A DNA stretch of 64,000 bases, taken from the NCBI GenBank assembly GCA_022496805.1, contig CM040103.1:9814001-9878000 (forward strand). The letters are read 5' to 3'. This stretch comes from Pohlia nutans (Eukaryota > Streptophyta > Bryopsida > Bryales > Mniaceae). The notes beneath the pieces are model-generated. The model was given only the letters and a program-made list of their open reading frames with translations. It did no database searches and was not told where the DNA came from. Made by a program: the position numbers and the translations under genes. Below are positions 1-12,460 of this stretch, piece by piece. Within the stretch, counting starts at the first letter, position 1; every line of letters begins with the position of its first letter.

Positions 1-1030
1 CGAAAATGTATATAAGGTACTAGCTTATATACAAAGTGAGTATTGTACTCTACTAGTGTGCATGTCCCTGTGTAGGCCCAATGTTTTCCTTGACTTAGTC
101 ATGCTTTGTTAATTATTTATTTTATTTTTAGGATAATGTATCCGTAATTTTATTCACACTTTGGTGACTAATTTTGATTAAAAATTCATAACTTTCACAC
201 CATAGGGGCACACCAATTCAATTTGCATGCAGAAGGCGATTTTTTTCGTGAGAATCTTGTATTAAACAATGGGCTCGTTTGCATTACAGAATGCAAGCAT
301 ATAAAAATGCCAACACATAGAGACCGTTTGGATTACATAATGCTAACACATAGAAATGTGAACACATAGAAACCGAGTGGCAAAGTCTTTCATCACAAGC
401 ATACACTTTGACAGCCCTTAGTATGTTTGAGGAAGAATAGAGTTATCCGCAAAGCGGTCCCAAGTAGGGTGACTAGACTATAGTTTTCAAAAAGAGAGGT
501 TCAGTTCTCTATAAAAGTAGACATGTCAGTTGCCTGAAAAAAATTATAGGTCTGAAGTTTGAAGGGACCAAAAACGGTGCCTTTTAATTTCAGAACCTCA
601 GTTTTTCTGCACCCTTGGAGAAAATAGCCTTAAGCTTTTAATATTTCAGCTTTAGCCAATCAACAATGGGCAAGGCGGAGCCCGCGGCGGGCCCGGCCCA
701 GCCTGCTACAGGTGGCAGGCCTGGCCCTGCGCACTGCTCACTGCTTACCCTTATTATAACCTGCTTGTAAGGAGCAGGGCAGCAGTAATCCCTTATATAT
801 TGAGAAAAATCCACCCCCCCCCCTCAACGCGCAGGTGGATTTCCGGTTCCCCAAAAAAATTGCATTCTGCTTGTGGGACTTAGGTTGAGTTTGCGGAAAA
901 CTCTAATAGTTGACGCAAACACCAAAATAGTCTCACTGATCTCACTGAGACAGTGGTGCGTGCAAAGATAGACTTACGCATGTGCACATCATGCATGATT
1001 GGGACCGAGGAAAGCAGAGATACCTGAATG
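1..1030. other. intergenic, no gene seen
   Basis: AT-rich sequence with no convincing reading frame. Two local features stand out. At 665-735 there is a very GC-rich patch (GGCGGAGCCCGCGGCGGGCC and similar) and at about 813-823 a run of C. Around 265-400 there are short repeats of an 'ACACATAGA' word next to a GGGCTCGTTTGCATTACAGA-like segment, which could be one end of a degraded MITE, but I found no partner end. Confidence 0.5.
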
Positions 1031-2180
1031 AGTGACCTGGAACTCACATAAGATCCCTTTCAAGCTCAATTTTCTATTATATCCAATTATCCATGATACA
1101 TTCTTTACTATTCTCCTTACAACAGCCTTCTTCTCGAATGTCCTTGAATGCCTGCATTGCATGTCAACCATTAACGAAACACACGATGCCAAACTCAAAT
1201 TCAGCGCTCAGTTCATTGATCCAGCATTCACTTAGTTCGGCCAAACTTGCACCAGATTCTGCTACTTTTCTGTGCATAATAAGCAAGTTGGATAAATTGT
1301 ACTTCTGACGAACTGCACTAAGGTAACTTCAATTTGGGAATGATTTATATTTAAATGACATCTCTAGAAGTGGAACATAGATTCGCACATCCTAGTTACA
1401 CCAATCTTTTTGGCAGTTTTGAGTAGGTTGAATGGGAACATTCTTTTGTCTTGTTTAAATAGTATTTATTTATTTACCAACACATGCAATGTGCATCACT
1501 GATTTTAGTGATATTGAATGTTGCAGTTTCTTGGTTTTCTCAGCAGTCAGCACAGTTTGAAATGTACACGAATTGAATGCAAAGTTTTCTCACCTCTAGT
1601 AAGAGCAGAGAGTAGAGCATTACTTTAGACAGTGGACCCCAAGCTCGGACACAAGTTAAGTGGGAGTGCGATTAGCATGGAACACTGAATGATAGTTACT
1701 TTAAACAATCAAGTAAATATGTCCTCCGCCATACTTCAAACTTTACGTATTGGTATCCAAGCTCCTTCAAATTTCGTGACACAGCTCGGTAGTGACATCG
1801 GATGACACTCTGCATTTAATATAATTTAATATAAAAGATGATTAGTATACATAGACAATAAGAATTTAAGTGGACCTTAAACACAAGGGAGTGCTTCTCA
1901 AAATAGGAACAAACAATGTAAGTACAAGGAAATCGGTGGCTAGTACAAGTGAGCAAATTCATTTCATTAAGAGCAAATTCAAATAGAACGCTTTAGGCTA
2001 AAAGCCTATCAACAGTTGAAAGAAACTATTGTCTCTTGAAACAGTACATGACATAGCCAAAGAAAATCAATAAATCAACCGATTGTTATCGAGAATTTAG
2101 AAACCAAAACAATCAAAACCAAAACATCATTACATTCCTAAAAACTCTACGACAACCTATCATTCGACACACAAAAGACC
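1030..2180. repeat. segmental duplication copy 1, 3' flank of F-box pseudogene
   Basis: This stretch is collinear with 11,830-12,460 and with about 14,190-14,310. Shared words include CATGTCAACCATTAACGAAA (here at 1158, there at 11,951), GTGCATAATAAGC, and AGAAGTGGAACATAGA (1370) against GGAAGTGGAACATAGA (12,402). Its position downstream of the F-box pseudogene mirrors the downstream flank of the intact F-box gene. The duplication therefore took flanking sequence as well as the gene. Copy 2 is longer here because about 2.7 kb of other sequence lies between the matching blocks. Confidence 0.75.
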
Positions 2181-2278
2181 AATGATAAGATTCGGAGCTT
2201 TACTCCTGCCGAAGGACGCATGGACTCCATCAATCACAACAGCCAGCCCTTCCAATGCCGAGCATAGCACTTGTCTAC

Positions 2279-3902
2279 CTACGGCTTCATGTGGAAGCTC
2301 GGCCTGTACGCCAATCTCATCTGCTGATCACAACGTTGCATCCTGTGCTCGGGCAGGAGCTGTGTCTTGGACTGTCCAGACTCAACGTCATATTGCAACA
2401 AATAGTCTTCACAGCTCACCCAGATCACGCTTCCTCTCGCTGTGCAGCTGAACCTGTTCGACCGCGGATCCAATATCCCCGCACGCTCCCTAACCCCGGA
2501 GGTCTTCACATTCAAAGAGACTTGTCTTTTGTCTTTACAGGTCATACTACCGCGTGGAAGTTCTATACGTAGTACCCCACAATGTAAATCCCCGCCCTCC
2601 TCGCCTTCCAGCTGAAAGATGTAGAACTGCAGAGCCATTATGTACTCCAAGTCCACCGCCGAAGTATCACGTACGGTCCCAGAGCCTCGGCGGTATGCTC
2701 TGCAATGGTTGCACATTCTCGCCAAGCCTTTCTGGAATCACTGCAAAGAGGTGCCCCATGCATTCCACCAGCTCCAAGTTATGGAGGACATTCTTCTGAA
2801 TATGGTCAAAGTAACCTGAGTCCTGAGATCTCGAATCGGGCCATTTGCACAGCGAGAAGTCCTTGGTTGCTGTACAGTGCCCAGTTCCAATGTCAATTTC
2901 GAAGAGCCGCACAACACCTTCAAGTCTTGGGTTCCGAATCCGCTCCTCGAATGTCTACGAAGTAGAGACGCCCGCCCAGTTTGGCGCTTGTGCAATAATC
3001 GCCCAGCTTCGGTCGCGGTGTATGACTATGTTACAGACGTTGCCAAATGTCGGACTTGGACTCGTAGATGTACACCAATCGCGAAGGAAACTAATAGTAA
3101 AGCACTTTGTACGAGTTTGTTTCTGCGTCCACCATGATCTGAGCTTGCACGCCGTGCCTGTGTTCCGTAGTCCACCCTTTCACAGATTCACCACCAAATG
3201 CTGGAAGAACCCGGAACTGTTTTGTCAGGGGATTGATCACCGTCAGAGATTCCCAGTCCCACTTCCCACCGAGGCCATACTCTTTGCAACGGTAGCACGC
3301 GTTCCTCTGCACTTGACGTTGTGTGTGGTCAGGTGCCTTCAAGCTAACAGAAAGAGCCTTGACAAGGAGAAGGCCATGTGAGCTGGTGATGATGTCGTAC
3401 CGAAGGAGCCTGTAGTTGGGCGGCGGAGGCGGAAGATAGTCTAAGATAGGAGATGCGCGCAGTAGCATTTCCGACGATTGATCTGCAGTTGCGTGCCAGA
3501 TTCCAGACAAGGACAACGACCATGATGTCGGTGTGCGCAAATCTGGTTCGGCGATGAGTGGGAAGAACCAGTTGCGGTTGTTGTCGAGGCGGTGCGCGTC
3601 TGTGATGGCCTTTATGTTGGCGTGGATCCAAGCTGCCCAGAATTTGGAGACGCTTTTCAAGCTGAGAATGTCTCGGGCGCTGTAAAAAACAGGGTTGCGA
3701 CATCAATGCGTCTGTAAAGTCAACGAACTCTGCTACGTTGGAATGGTGATGTACAGCGTCGATAACACACCGATTCGGGCTCCAATTCCGTTTTCCGACG
3801 CTTGCGATCTTGAGCTTGGTCAGATAGTAATTCGGTGACTGAGTCTGCAACCGACGAGTCCTGTTGAGCTGGGAAATGAGCCATCGCGTCGCTGGATGCC
3901 AT
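2279..3902 (-). pseudogene. F-box protein pseudogene (broken copy of the gene at 15,247-16,908)
   Basis: Reading from the minus strand, the translation matches the intact F-box protein at 15,247-16,908 from end to end, but in changing frames. The ATG at 3902 begins MASSDAMAHFPAQQDSS, matching the intact MATSDAMAHTPAQQDSS. The frame is lost near codon 46, where GTGTGTGTTATC of the intact copy has become GTGTGTTATC (2 bp missing). A long segment (about 3660-3091) keeps the central region, with NWFFPLIAEPDLRTPTS and INPLTKQFRVLPAF, and then ends at a TAG after SYKVLYY, where the intact copy reads on into EYTWERVY. Two further segments (about 2912-2667 and 2725-2279) carry the C-terminal part, ending MRLAYRPSFHMKP. 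The F-box core itself is damaged. Several frameshifts plus a stop make this a decayed paralogue, not a functional gene. Confidence 0.9.
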
Positions 3903-4200
3903 AGCTGCACAACAAAGAATACAGAAGGACTTGTAAAGAACATCAACTTGTTCAAACCTGGGAGCTGCCTAGAATTTATATCAAACGAATGCAAGCGCAC
4001 TAAGAATCCGAGATTGAGCTAGAGAAAAGAAAAGAAAAGGAGGGTAACAAACCGACAGAGATCGAAAGAGAAAAGCAAAAAGCAGGCAAAACCCACGGCA
4101 AGAAATCCCCGGCAAGTGAACTGGCTACAACAAAAAATAATTTCAAGGTTTCAAACCCTGATAACCGCAACTTCGAAAAACTGCATGTAATAGCAATTGA
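3903..4200 (-). promoter_or_regulatory. 5' leader and upstream region of the F-box pseudogene
   Basis: Immediately upstream of the pseudogene ATG the minus strand reads a pyrimidine tract ending TTGTGCAG then CTATGG. This is a splice acceptor two bases before the start codon, also present in the intact copy (GGATTGCAG then CTATGG). The ancestral gene therefore had an intron in its 5' leader. The sequence to about 4200 (for example AGAAAAGCAAAAAGCAGGCA, and CTGCATGTAATAGCAATTGA) aligns with 16,990-17,440. Confidence 0.6.
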
Positions 4201-5165
4201 AGAGAGACTAGGTACATACCAGCCCCTGGAATGAACCAGGGATATGGCCGGATCTATGGCTCCGTTTGGATGGCAAAACCTCTGTAACCGGAGGGATTAT
4301 ATAGACTCTCACATCCCTTTCAAATGGATGCACCGGCTTTAAAGAGACACGATGGCAGTCCGTGGTGGCGTAGTGCCGAAGAGGACAAATTTGCAACTTT
4401 CAAGAGGCACGGAGAAAGTACACAGTGAGCAAAAATGGGCCTTGCAAGAGACACAAAGAAAGGTCGTGGTCAGAAAAAATGGGCCTTGCAAGAGACACAA
4501 AGAAAGGCGGTGGTGAGCAAAAATGGGCCTTGCAAGAGAGACAAAGATAGGCCATGGTGAGCACAAACGGGCCTTACAAGAGACACAGAAAGGCCATGGT
4601 GAGTGGTGAACAAAAAATGGGCCTCGCAAGAGAGACAAAGAAAAGCCGTGGTAAGAACAAATCGGCCTTACAAGAGATACAGAAGGCCATGTTGAGTGGT
4701 GAGAAAAAATGGGCCTTGCAAGAGAGACAACGGAAGGCTGTGGTGAGCACAAATCGGCCTTACAAGAGACACAGAAAGGCCATGGTGAGTGGTGAGCAAA
4801 AATGGGCCTTGCAAGAGACACAAAGAAAGGTCGTGGTGAGCACAAATGGGCCTTATAAGAGACACAGAAAGGCCATGGTGAGTGGTGAGCAAAAATGGGC
4901 CTTGCAAGAGACACAAAGAAAGGCCGTGGTGTGAAATAGGGACCCAACAAGAAACATCGTGAAAGTTTATGATGCACAAGAAGAACCCAACAACAACTTG
5001 TGAAATTCCATGGTAAAGAAAAAAGAACTTTGGAAGAGTCACAATTTGGACTCAGAGGGTGACCACCCATTTGAACGGAATTTGTAAGAAACAAGGTGGC
5101 AAACTAGCTAATGAGGGGTCACTAGTTGTGTTATTTGGGAAACACGTGCTTGCAAAGGGTTAGGT
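4200..5165. repeat. 'CAAGAGACAC' minisatellite, copy 1
   Basis: About ten degenerate copies of a roughly 47-bp unit read GGGCCTTGCAAGAGACACAA followed by AGAAAGGYCGTGGTGAGCAA. The block opens with CCTTTCAAATGGATGCACCG near 4314 and closes near AAACACGTGCTTGCAAAGGG at 5140. Related blocks occur at 17,440-17,860 and 23,560-24,010, with a trace at about 7,640-7,690. Two of the three full blocks lie just upstream of an F-box copy. The unit is free of stops in several frames, which produces long but meaningless reading frames on both strands. Confidence 0.85.
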
Positions 5166-5595
5166 GTTCATTCTCTTAAAAATGTACCACCTAAAATGCT
5201 TTTTTCAATGTGATGTTTGATTTAAATTGAAGTTAGAGAGGAAAGTGATATGTCAATGTTTCCAACATGTATATAAAACACTTTTATTAGTTAGTACAAG
5301 ATGAAAGCAATATTGTAAACAATTAGCTATCAAAAGCACTAGAATAACTTTGTCATCATTAGTGGTTTTATTGACTCACTAAGGACTTTTTTAAATGATA
5401 TGTAACACTTTTTTTGTATAAATTTTGGGATAACTGAATGAGAATGATGATCATGTGAATTAAAATTGAAAAAAAATACACTACAATATTGTTCTTTGAA
5501 TGAAAATCATGACTTTTATGTCCCTAGCTACTCTCCAAAAGACTCTCCAAAGCAACCAAAAGCATGCGGGCTTGATACGTTTTTTAAAGAATGAA

Positions 5596-6193
5596 CCCTT
5601 AATGTATCTAAGCCCTACACATACCAAGTGTCTTTGGAATTGAGAATTCGATATAAATCATCATAAACTACTATTTAGAAAAATATTTTGGAACTGATAT
5701 ACAAATGGAAGTTCTATATTTTGAGTTTTAGAGTCCATCTCTACGGTTCAATTCACTAATACTATCACCAATATTTAACTATAGATTTCGAAAGTTAAAA
5801 TTAAAAATTCCTTCTAAATTCGATTACAAACAAAATTTTAATATTTTTTTAGAGTAAAATTTGTTGGATTGAATTTGAAACAAGATACTCTTAAACGTGG
5901 TGATTCATTAAAAAAATTGTGTTTCATAAATCTATAACCTCATTTTTGCAAGGCCACTTTTGAACTACACTCAATTCAATTTTGGCTTGGTCAATGACTT
6001 GATATACTTCTACACTTGTAATTTTAGAAAAATATGTAATCAAATATGACTAAATCCAACTATCAGATAAGACAATAATTTGGTGAACAATCTCCATAAA
6101 ATTTGAATGACTTTCATTCAAGCATTGATGAGAACGTGAGAAGGGTTTGAATTTGTTAGTTGTCTTGTTTTTGGACGATCTCACGTTTAGGGA
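5596..6193. mobile_element. TTAA-flanked MITE, family A, copy 1
   Basis: The segment aligns along its length with 34,044-34,624. Both contain a GATATACA-(A/T)ATG-RAAGTTCTA block, TTGGCTTGGTCAA, and a right arm TTGGACGATCTCACGTTTAGGGA before TTAA (6194-6197). The left end CCCTTAATGTATC is preceded by TGAA, a one-base change from TTAA. It has no coding capacity and is therefore non-autonomous. Confidence 0.7.
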
Positions 6194-6747
6194 TTAAATG
6201 GAGGCCGCCGTTGTGATCATTTTGACTTTTTGAGTTCTAGTGTGACTGCCAAAAGTGCCATGTGCACAACTTAGACACATATTTGAATTTTCCAAAAACA
6301 AAGCTTTAGTTTCATTGAACTCATACATACATCCAAATGCTTTACGTCACGTCACAAATTCACAATGAGTAGCAAAATTATATAAAATAAATTAGGAATT
6401 GTAACAACAAAACTAGGAACTAAAGACAACAAAAGTAGAGACGTGTCATCTACATCAATTCCATTTGCTTTAGTTCACTCCTAAACCCTAACCTTGATGT
6501 AGTTAATTGTGGTGCCTACATAGCTTAAATTTCTATCAAACAATTTGAGTTATGTAATAACCTAGATGAAGCTATTGACCAAGTATTAAAATACTAAGAT
6601 TGTACTTTAAGAAAAAGACAAGACATGGTTATAATGACTTTTAATATCTATCTAGATTCTAAGAACAAGGAATGAAATGACATGCACTTTTATAGGAAGA
6701 GATAATCAATGTTATGATATTTGAGATTCTTGCCATCAATTTCAAAA

Positions 6748-7222
6748 TGATAGAGGAAAGAAGGTAAGGGCAAAACCTAGATGTGTTATAAAATGTCACA
6801 TCCACAACTTCAATGAACTTTCAAAAATGTTTTAGATACTCATTTAACAAATTTAAAAGCATCTATCATTGAATATTCACCAAAATTATTAAATTTTATT
6901 TTTAGAATTTTAAATTTGGTATGATTGGTTAAAACTAAACATTCTATTCTAAATGGTGGATGGCAAAAATTCCAAAGTAGAGAATACCATTACTTTCTTG
7001 AAATAGTAAGTTTTATAAAACTAGGACAATGTTGAGGTGTTTGCCTTTGAAACACTCTCCTTCATGAAATTTAACTTGGAGTAACAAAATTCAAATTGAA
7101 TTGGAAAGTAGACTGGATTTTGCATTTTCAATTATCTTTTGTATTTTATAAAAATATTCTTTTCATTTTGGGCAACATGTAAAAAAAATTAGCAATCATA
7201 AAATAGTCACTTAGAATAGGGG
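6748..7222. mobile_element. degraded TTAA-type MITE, family B
   Basis: It matches the family B copy at 17,874-18,421: GGGCAAAACCTAGATGTGTT, TTTTAGATACTCATT, GGTATGATTGGTTAAAACTA, GGACAATGTTGAGGTGTTTG, and the right end ATAAAATAGTCACTTAGAAT. The left end is eroded and the right terminus carries an insertion inside the expected TTAGGGG. Boundaries are approximate. Confidence 0.6.
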
Positions 7223-8669
7223 TTGATGAACTTTGGATGCACCACAATTATGACTTTTGAAATCTATGCTAAACTTTTAGAAAAGAGTGATAAACTAATT
7301 TGTGACTTTTGAGATCTTTGCTTTCACAAAAGGGATAAAACTACATTCGTGAATAATTTTTTTAATATCCTTGCTTTTACAAGAGGAATGAACTTCATTA
7401 TTGGGTGACCTTTGAGATCTTTGCTTTCACAAAAGGAAAGATCCACATTTGTGACGTTTAAGATTGATTTCTTGTTTTTAAAAGAATGCCTCAAATAAGG
7501 TTATAAATCTTCTAAGATCTATATTCTTAAAAATGAATGAAACAAAGTTATTGTATTTGAGATATTTGTTCTATAATCAAATTAGGACTTTGTCACACCT
7601 TTTTTTAAATGAATGATGTTCAAACACTATGGTGAGCTCGATGGTGAGAGAGATCCTTGGTTGATCACAACGGCCTTACAAGAGACAAATTATTACACAA
7701 GACGGAGACCAAACAAATATTATCTGAATTTAAGTCTTAGTAAATAACACATGATAAGTAATGCCTACACTGGGTTGAAACACATCAAATACCAACGTTT
7801 ATGACTTTTGAACTTACACCTTTATTAGAAGGATTAACCCCTAAGCCTACAAAGAGCTTTGTGAGCCATGATGTTTGTTTAATTTCAAGTCAAATGCTAG
7901 TTTTCATCTAGTTTGTAATTTCAACTGAAAATGGTGTCAATTAAGAAAGTGTGGGGGGCTCGGTGGGGGGGGCTATCTTCCTCTTTCTAGCCCAATTAAA
8001 GGTTCTTCAAATAAAAAATTTAAATTGCATTTTTACAGAACTTTAAAGCTCATAACCTTAAAATTCCAATATCATAATGAAATAGTTTGACAATCCGAAT
8101 TATGTTTATGTACAATCTTGAAACAACATGCGACCTACACCTTGTTGAGCTCTATAACTTACATTTTTCTAAATAATTAATATTATTTTAGGCATTTTTG
8201 TAATTACTATTTAACTATTACAAGAGAAAGACTTTGGCAAATCTTATAAAATTCATTTTATTTTAGTAAATATGATAAAAATCAATGTAAATCAGTTTTT
8301 AAACAATAAATCATATAAGAAAAATACCGAAATATAGTAATACATTCTAAAATATGAGAAATTGATGAAGTTTGACCAAGTAATGTAGTGTGGACTATAA
8401 AAGGTTAAAACATAGGTATGTTATTGGACTTATGCTTTGCTTAGAAAAAATGAACAAGGCTATGATTATTGAGCTAAGTCGTAATTGAAAAACATTGTGA
8501 GTTTTGGAACCAAATCTCCAAGGGATGAAAGTCGTAGTGACTTTTGGAACTCTAACAAAAGGCCACAACAATGGGGGCAAGCAAAATAAAGTGTATCACA
8601 AAAGTGGGATTTATAAATATTGGAAAAAAAATCCTAAAAAAGTAAACAACTCAAAAAGTGAAGTGATTT
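7223..8669. other. AT-rich intergenic, no gene seen
   Basis: I see no coding signal here. The stretch 7240-7460 repeats the phrase 'TTGTGACTTTTGAGATCTTTGCTTTCACAAAAGG' (given here in pieces: TTTGAGATCTTTGCTTT, then CACAAAAGG) about four times at a spacing of roughly 60-70 bp, which is a small degenerate tandem repeat. A trace of the CAAGAGACAC minisatellite lies at 7640-7690, and G runs at 7951-7970. Confidence 0.5.
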
Positions 8670-8927
8670 TTGATTAGTAAAGTGACCAAAAAGTGAGGTG
8701 ATTTCTTGAACACTTTTAAACTAAGATCCTAGAAATTTTTGGTGACTCACAGCAACATAAAATGAGGTATAAAAAACTCACAAATCATCCATTTTGTAAT
8801 TGGTACACACTTCACACATGCATGAAGCTAACTTCCTTTGAAATCTTTGGTAAAATATCTACACTTGAAAAAGTGCATGACGAACAAGAAAACGTCCAAA
8901 AATAGACACCTAGGGAGTTAAGGGTTA
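8670..8927. mobile_element. TTAA-type MITE, family C, right-hand remnant
   Basis: It shares with the other family C copies the block ATTTTTGGTGACTCACAGCA, the words CACATGCATGAAGCTAACTT and AAAAGTGCATGACGAACAAG, and a right end GGAGTTAAGGG immediately before TTAA. The left half is not recognisable. Confidence 0.6.
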
Positions 8928-8936
8928 AATCTTTAA

Positions 8937-10560
8937 AAAAATCTAATAAGAAGGCAAAAATGAACTCACTTGAAATTCACTTTTTGGAAGCCAAAATTTG
9001 CACTTTTTGCATTCACTTTATTGAGCTTCTTCCCTTAAGCTTTTAAGTCAACTTTAAATATAATATAATATCATTTCTTTCATTCCATTTACTCTTGCTA
9101 GCTTTTTAGTGTGGTTTTAAGTGTGGATCCTACTTAACTTAGATTTCTATAAGAGACAATTTTGGTTCTTTAATTATTTAGATTCCAATGATTTCATTCA
9201 CTCTATTCATTTTCAATGGCTTGTTAAAAGTAGTTCCTTTATGTATTAAATTTTTAAATGAAAAGAGTCCAAGAAGAAGGTCATTTGTTTTCATTTTTTC
9301 ATTTTTCATTTATACTCTTTCTTTTTTTGTAACAATGGCTAGGTAACGCAATGATGTTAAGATGTTTAATTTAAAAATTAAAAGAATAGGTTTAAATTCA
9401 AGGCTTTGAAATATGTATTTATGACAACATTTTGATTGTTTTCTAAATAGATAAATAGTGCCAAAATTAAAATAAAAGTGCATGAGCCTACACTATATCT
9501 CCTATGCCCATTATATCTGTGCCTACTATGTTGTTCACGGTCATAAAACGTATTCTATTGGATGTGATGTGTCTAATGCTCACTTTTACAGTAATTAAAA
9601 TCATAAAATAATGTAATCCAATGTGATACACTATCAACAATGATATTTGAAAGCTTTCAAAATGGTAGACACATATTATTTTATTTTATAATTTTAATTC
9701 TTTCTACACATGTATAAGTTCTTTTATTACAAAAAAATAAAATTGCACAATGAAATTTAAAACTTGGAAGGATAAAATAACAACTATTGTCACCAACATT
9801 AATTGACAACAAAGTTGGTAACTCCACATTGAAACACATGTACATTGTGTACATGCAATGCCAAGTCACTCACTATGCACCAAAATTCACTCTACGAACA
9901 ATTCAATTCACTCGCTTATCCCTTTCAATCTATTTTTTTATCATGAAACATAAAATGCACTAATATGACATTCAAGAAAGCAAAGAAAAATTCCAAACTA
10001 GAAAGCGTTAGACTTAGTAGGTAAATAGTATATTGCCAAATCCAAATGCATAAGGTGTTGCTGGTCACCTAGTCACTATGTATTTTACTGGGGTATGTTG
10101 ACTTTATTTATATATGAATACTTACCCATGTATTTTGAATTGTACATTTCATTCCAAATTATTTTCTTTTGCATTAAATTAATCTATAAATAGTCAACAT
10201 CGTTTTTACCATTTTAAATAATTTTGTTTTCAATTATCATGGAGGATTTTAATTTATTGGAAGAAGTTGGTTGATTTCCTATTTTTTTGTAATGGATCGA
10301 GGAGGATGGACATGGCATATAGTATAGGAAGATGGTGTTGATTTTCTTAAATGTATTTCTAATGGAAGTTTATCGTGGAAAAGAATAAAAGGGGAGAAAT
10401 ATCTAGAACTCTCCTTCTTGGCTTGGAGAAGTCATGTAGTGTGAATTTTGAAATACATGAGTGAGCACAGGGCATTGGTCCAAAAGTCACATTAAAGTCC
10501 TTTTTGGGGTTAGGGTTCGTGGGCATCGTTTGTTGTACACATCATTTGTGAACAAATAGG
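8937..10560. other. AT-rich intergenic, no gene seen
   Basis: There are no reading frames of coding character. The last part (10,440-10,560) becomes slightly less AT-rich and may be the promoter and leader of the small gene that follows. Confidence 0.45.
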
Positions 10561-10964
10561 TAAGTGAGCTTGGTTTGAGTAACACATTTCTTTTTCTATA
10601 GTAAGTTGCTCTTGCTTTGCAGTCATAGCCTTTGGCTTTTCACAACTAAGGTTTGTCTCTCCCCTCTCGTCCATAGTTGCTCTTGCTCTGAGCTCACATC
10701 TAAGTTGGGCTTTTTGTAAAGGTTTGTCTTTTGTGCTATCACATGTGCATGTAGTAATGAATTCAATTGTTTTTGTGGATGGTATACTGAAAATTGTAGT
10801 TGCAAATTGTAGAACTTCTAATTCAGCTGCTTGCTTCTTTTTGTTTCCCTCCTAATCTTTGTAGTTCTTTTGGTTGTAACATGTTGTCCGTTTTGAGTTG
10901 TTTGAGATCATGAGTTGTGGCCTTGTGATAGGGAGCGTGCGAAGAGCAATTGCAAAAAAGCAGA

Positions 10965-11387
10965 ATGCCGAAACGCAGTGCCCAGGACCACATGGAGTCG
11001 CGCGATGAGGCTCCAGACGTGGAGAGTCAAGTGAAGAGGACTTGGCATGTTATTGCGCAGCTCCTCGCCCTGGCTATGAAGGAGACGGAGGAGCCTTCGC
11101 CTGATTGGGATATTGTTACACAACTCCTTGACTGGGTTCTGCAGAAGATTGATGAGTCTCCGGAGCTGATGACTGCTGATCTCCGCAATCGCTTGGACTG
11201 CATCCTTTTCGCCGAGAGTCCCGTGCCGCAGGCTCCAGCCGCCGAGCGTCAGGTTCAGAATAATCCTGACTATGTTACGCACGTCAGGACACTCCTTGCC
11301 GAGGCTCTGGAAATAGCTCTGCGCATGGCCGGCACTTCTGGTACTTCTTCTGGTGCTTCTGTGGAAGAGGCTGCTGGGGAAGACTAG
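10965..11387 (+). CDS. small acidic protein of unknown function (140 residues)
   Basis: The reading frame starts at ATG 10,965 (MPKRSAQDHMESRDEAPDVE) and ends at TAG 11,387. It is GC-rich (GCC, CTC and GAG codons) in strong contrast to its AT-rich surroundings, which is the main reason to believe it is real. The predicted protein has a charged N-terminus, a central part that reads as several amphipathic helices (about residues 23-110, including TWHVIAQLLALAMKETEEPS, DIVTQLLDWVLQKIDES and VRTLLAEALEIALRMA), and a low-complexity Gly/Ser/Thr tail. It has no signal peptide or membrane segment. The ATG follows AAAAAAGCAG, which could be a splice acceptor, and upstream GTAAGT at 10,561 could be a donor of a leader intron; both are inference. 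I do not recognise the family. Confidence 0.6.
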   Translation: MPKRSAQDHMESRDEAPDVESQVKRTWHVIAQLLALAMKETEEPSPDWDIVTQLLDWVLQKIDESPELMTADLRNRLDCILFAESPVPQAPAAERQVQNNPDYVTHVRTLLAEALEIALRMAGTSGTSSGASVEEAAGED

Positions 11388-11829
11388 TCGGTCTCTGATC
11401 GTGGAAAAAAATTGGAATGATAGATGTTGCTCGCAACAGTAATGTTCAGGTAATCCGGGTTTTGAGACATTGAGAGCTATCCTTGAGTTAGCATTCTGTC
11501 TTTTGAATAAAATAATTAATTATCAGTTAAGGACATGGTTTATTTGCTATCGGTTTTTCATGGTTAGACATTTGTTTCTTGGTTTACTACTGGATTTCCT
11601 TGGTTATTTAGACATTTTCTTTTTGGTAAACTTACTACTAGTTGAAAATTGTTAGATGTTCCTGCTTTTTCTGATCTGATTTTCAGTGAAGGATTTTAGT
11701 ACAATACTGCACTTCTGTGACATGAGGGTTTGTTTTCCGTGGTAAGACATGGGCTTACTACATGTTGTCAAGTTGACCATGGTCAGATACTTCAATCTGC
11801 TTTTTTTGGGGGGTTTAGGTGTCAGTAAA
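11388..11829. other. 3' flank of the small gene, no other gene seen
   Basis: This is AT-rich sequence after the stop codon, probably containing the 3' UTR. There is an AATAAA-like word at about 11,506 (GAATAAAATAATTAATTA) that could serve for polyadenylation. Confidence 0.4.
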
Positions 11830-12460
11830 AGATTTTAGTGCAAAAATGAACTTTTGTAAGATTCCATTCAGGCTCAATCTTGTAAATTCAGGCATTCTTT
11901 ACTGTTCTCCTTACAGTAGCCATCTTCTTGCTCTTGAATACCTGCATTCCATGTCAACCATTAACGAAACACAGGACATCTGGTTAAGATTGACCTCCAA
12001 TTCATTGATTCCACCAAATTCTGCTACTTTTCTATTGTTGTGCAAGCATAGATGAACATTGGATGATTAGTTTCTCGATGTATGTTTTAGTACTGGATGA
12101 CATTCATCCAACTCGTCGTCTCTCTCGGCTGGTTCCTATTTACCCTGTCTTCAAACTCCCCTGTTCTGTTGTTTCTCTCTCTCCTGTGGCAATAAAAATA
12201 TTAAGGTGTGATCAGAGCACTAATGGCCTGACACCGTTGTTGTAATCTTGTCTATGCTAGTGTGTGTAAGCTTCTAGTCTGGTATCGCTTTTGTTACGAT
12301 ATTTTCTGTGCATAATAAGCTGAGCAAGTTGATTTAGTTCTTGTTACCAACTGCACTGAGGTTTCATTTGGACAATCATGATATATACAACTGAAATCAC
12401 TGGAAGTGGAACATAGAACTCGATCGACAGGTATTTGACACAGGACTCTGAGGCAAGTCA
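11830..12460. repeat. segmental duplication copy 2, distal flank
   Basis: It is collinear with 1030-1390: ATGTCAACCATTAACGAAAC, ATTCTGCTACTTTTCT, GTGCATAATAAGC, AACTGCACTGAGG and GGAAGTGGAACATAGA all recur in the same order. This places the outer border of the duplicated block just after the small gene. I found no counterpart of the small gene in copy 1. Confidence 0.75.

Noticed and set aside
4339..5094. Open reading frame of 251 codons on the minus strand with Ser/His/Pro/Leu repeats, and a 126-codon frame on the plus strand
   Set aside because: Both are produced by the 47-bp minisatellite, whose unit lacks stops in several frames. The repeating peptide has no domain character and both strands are open.
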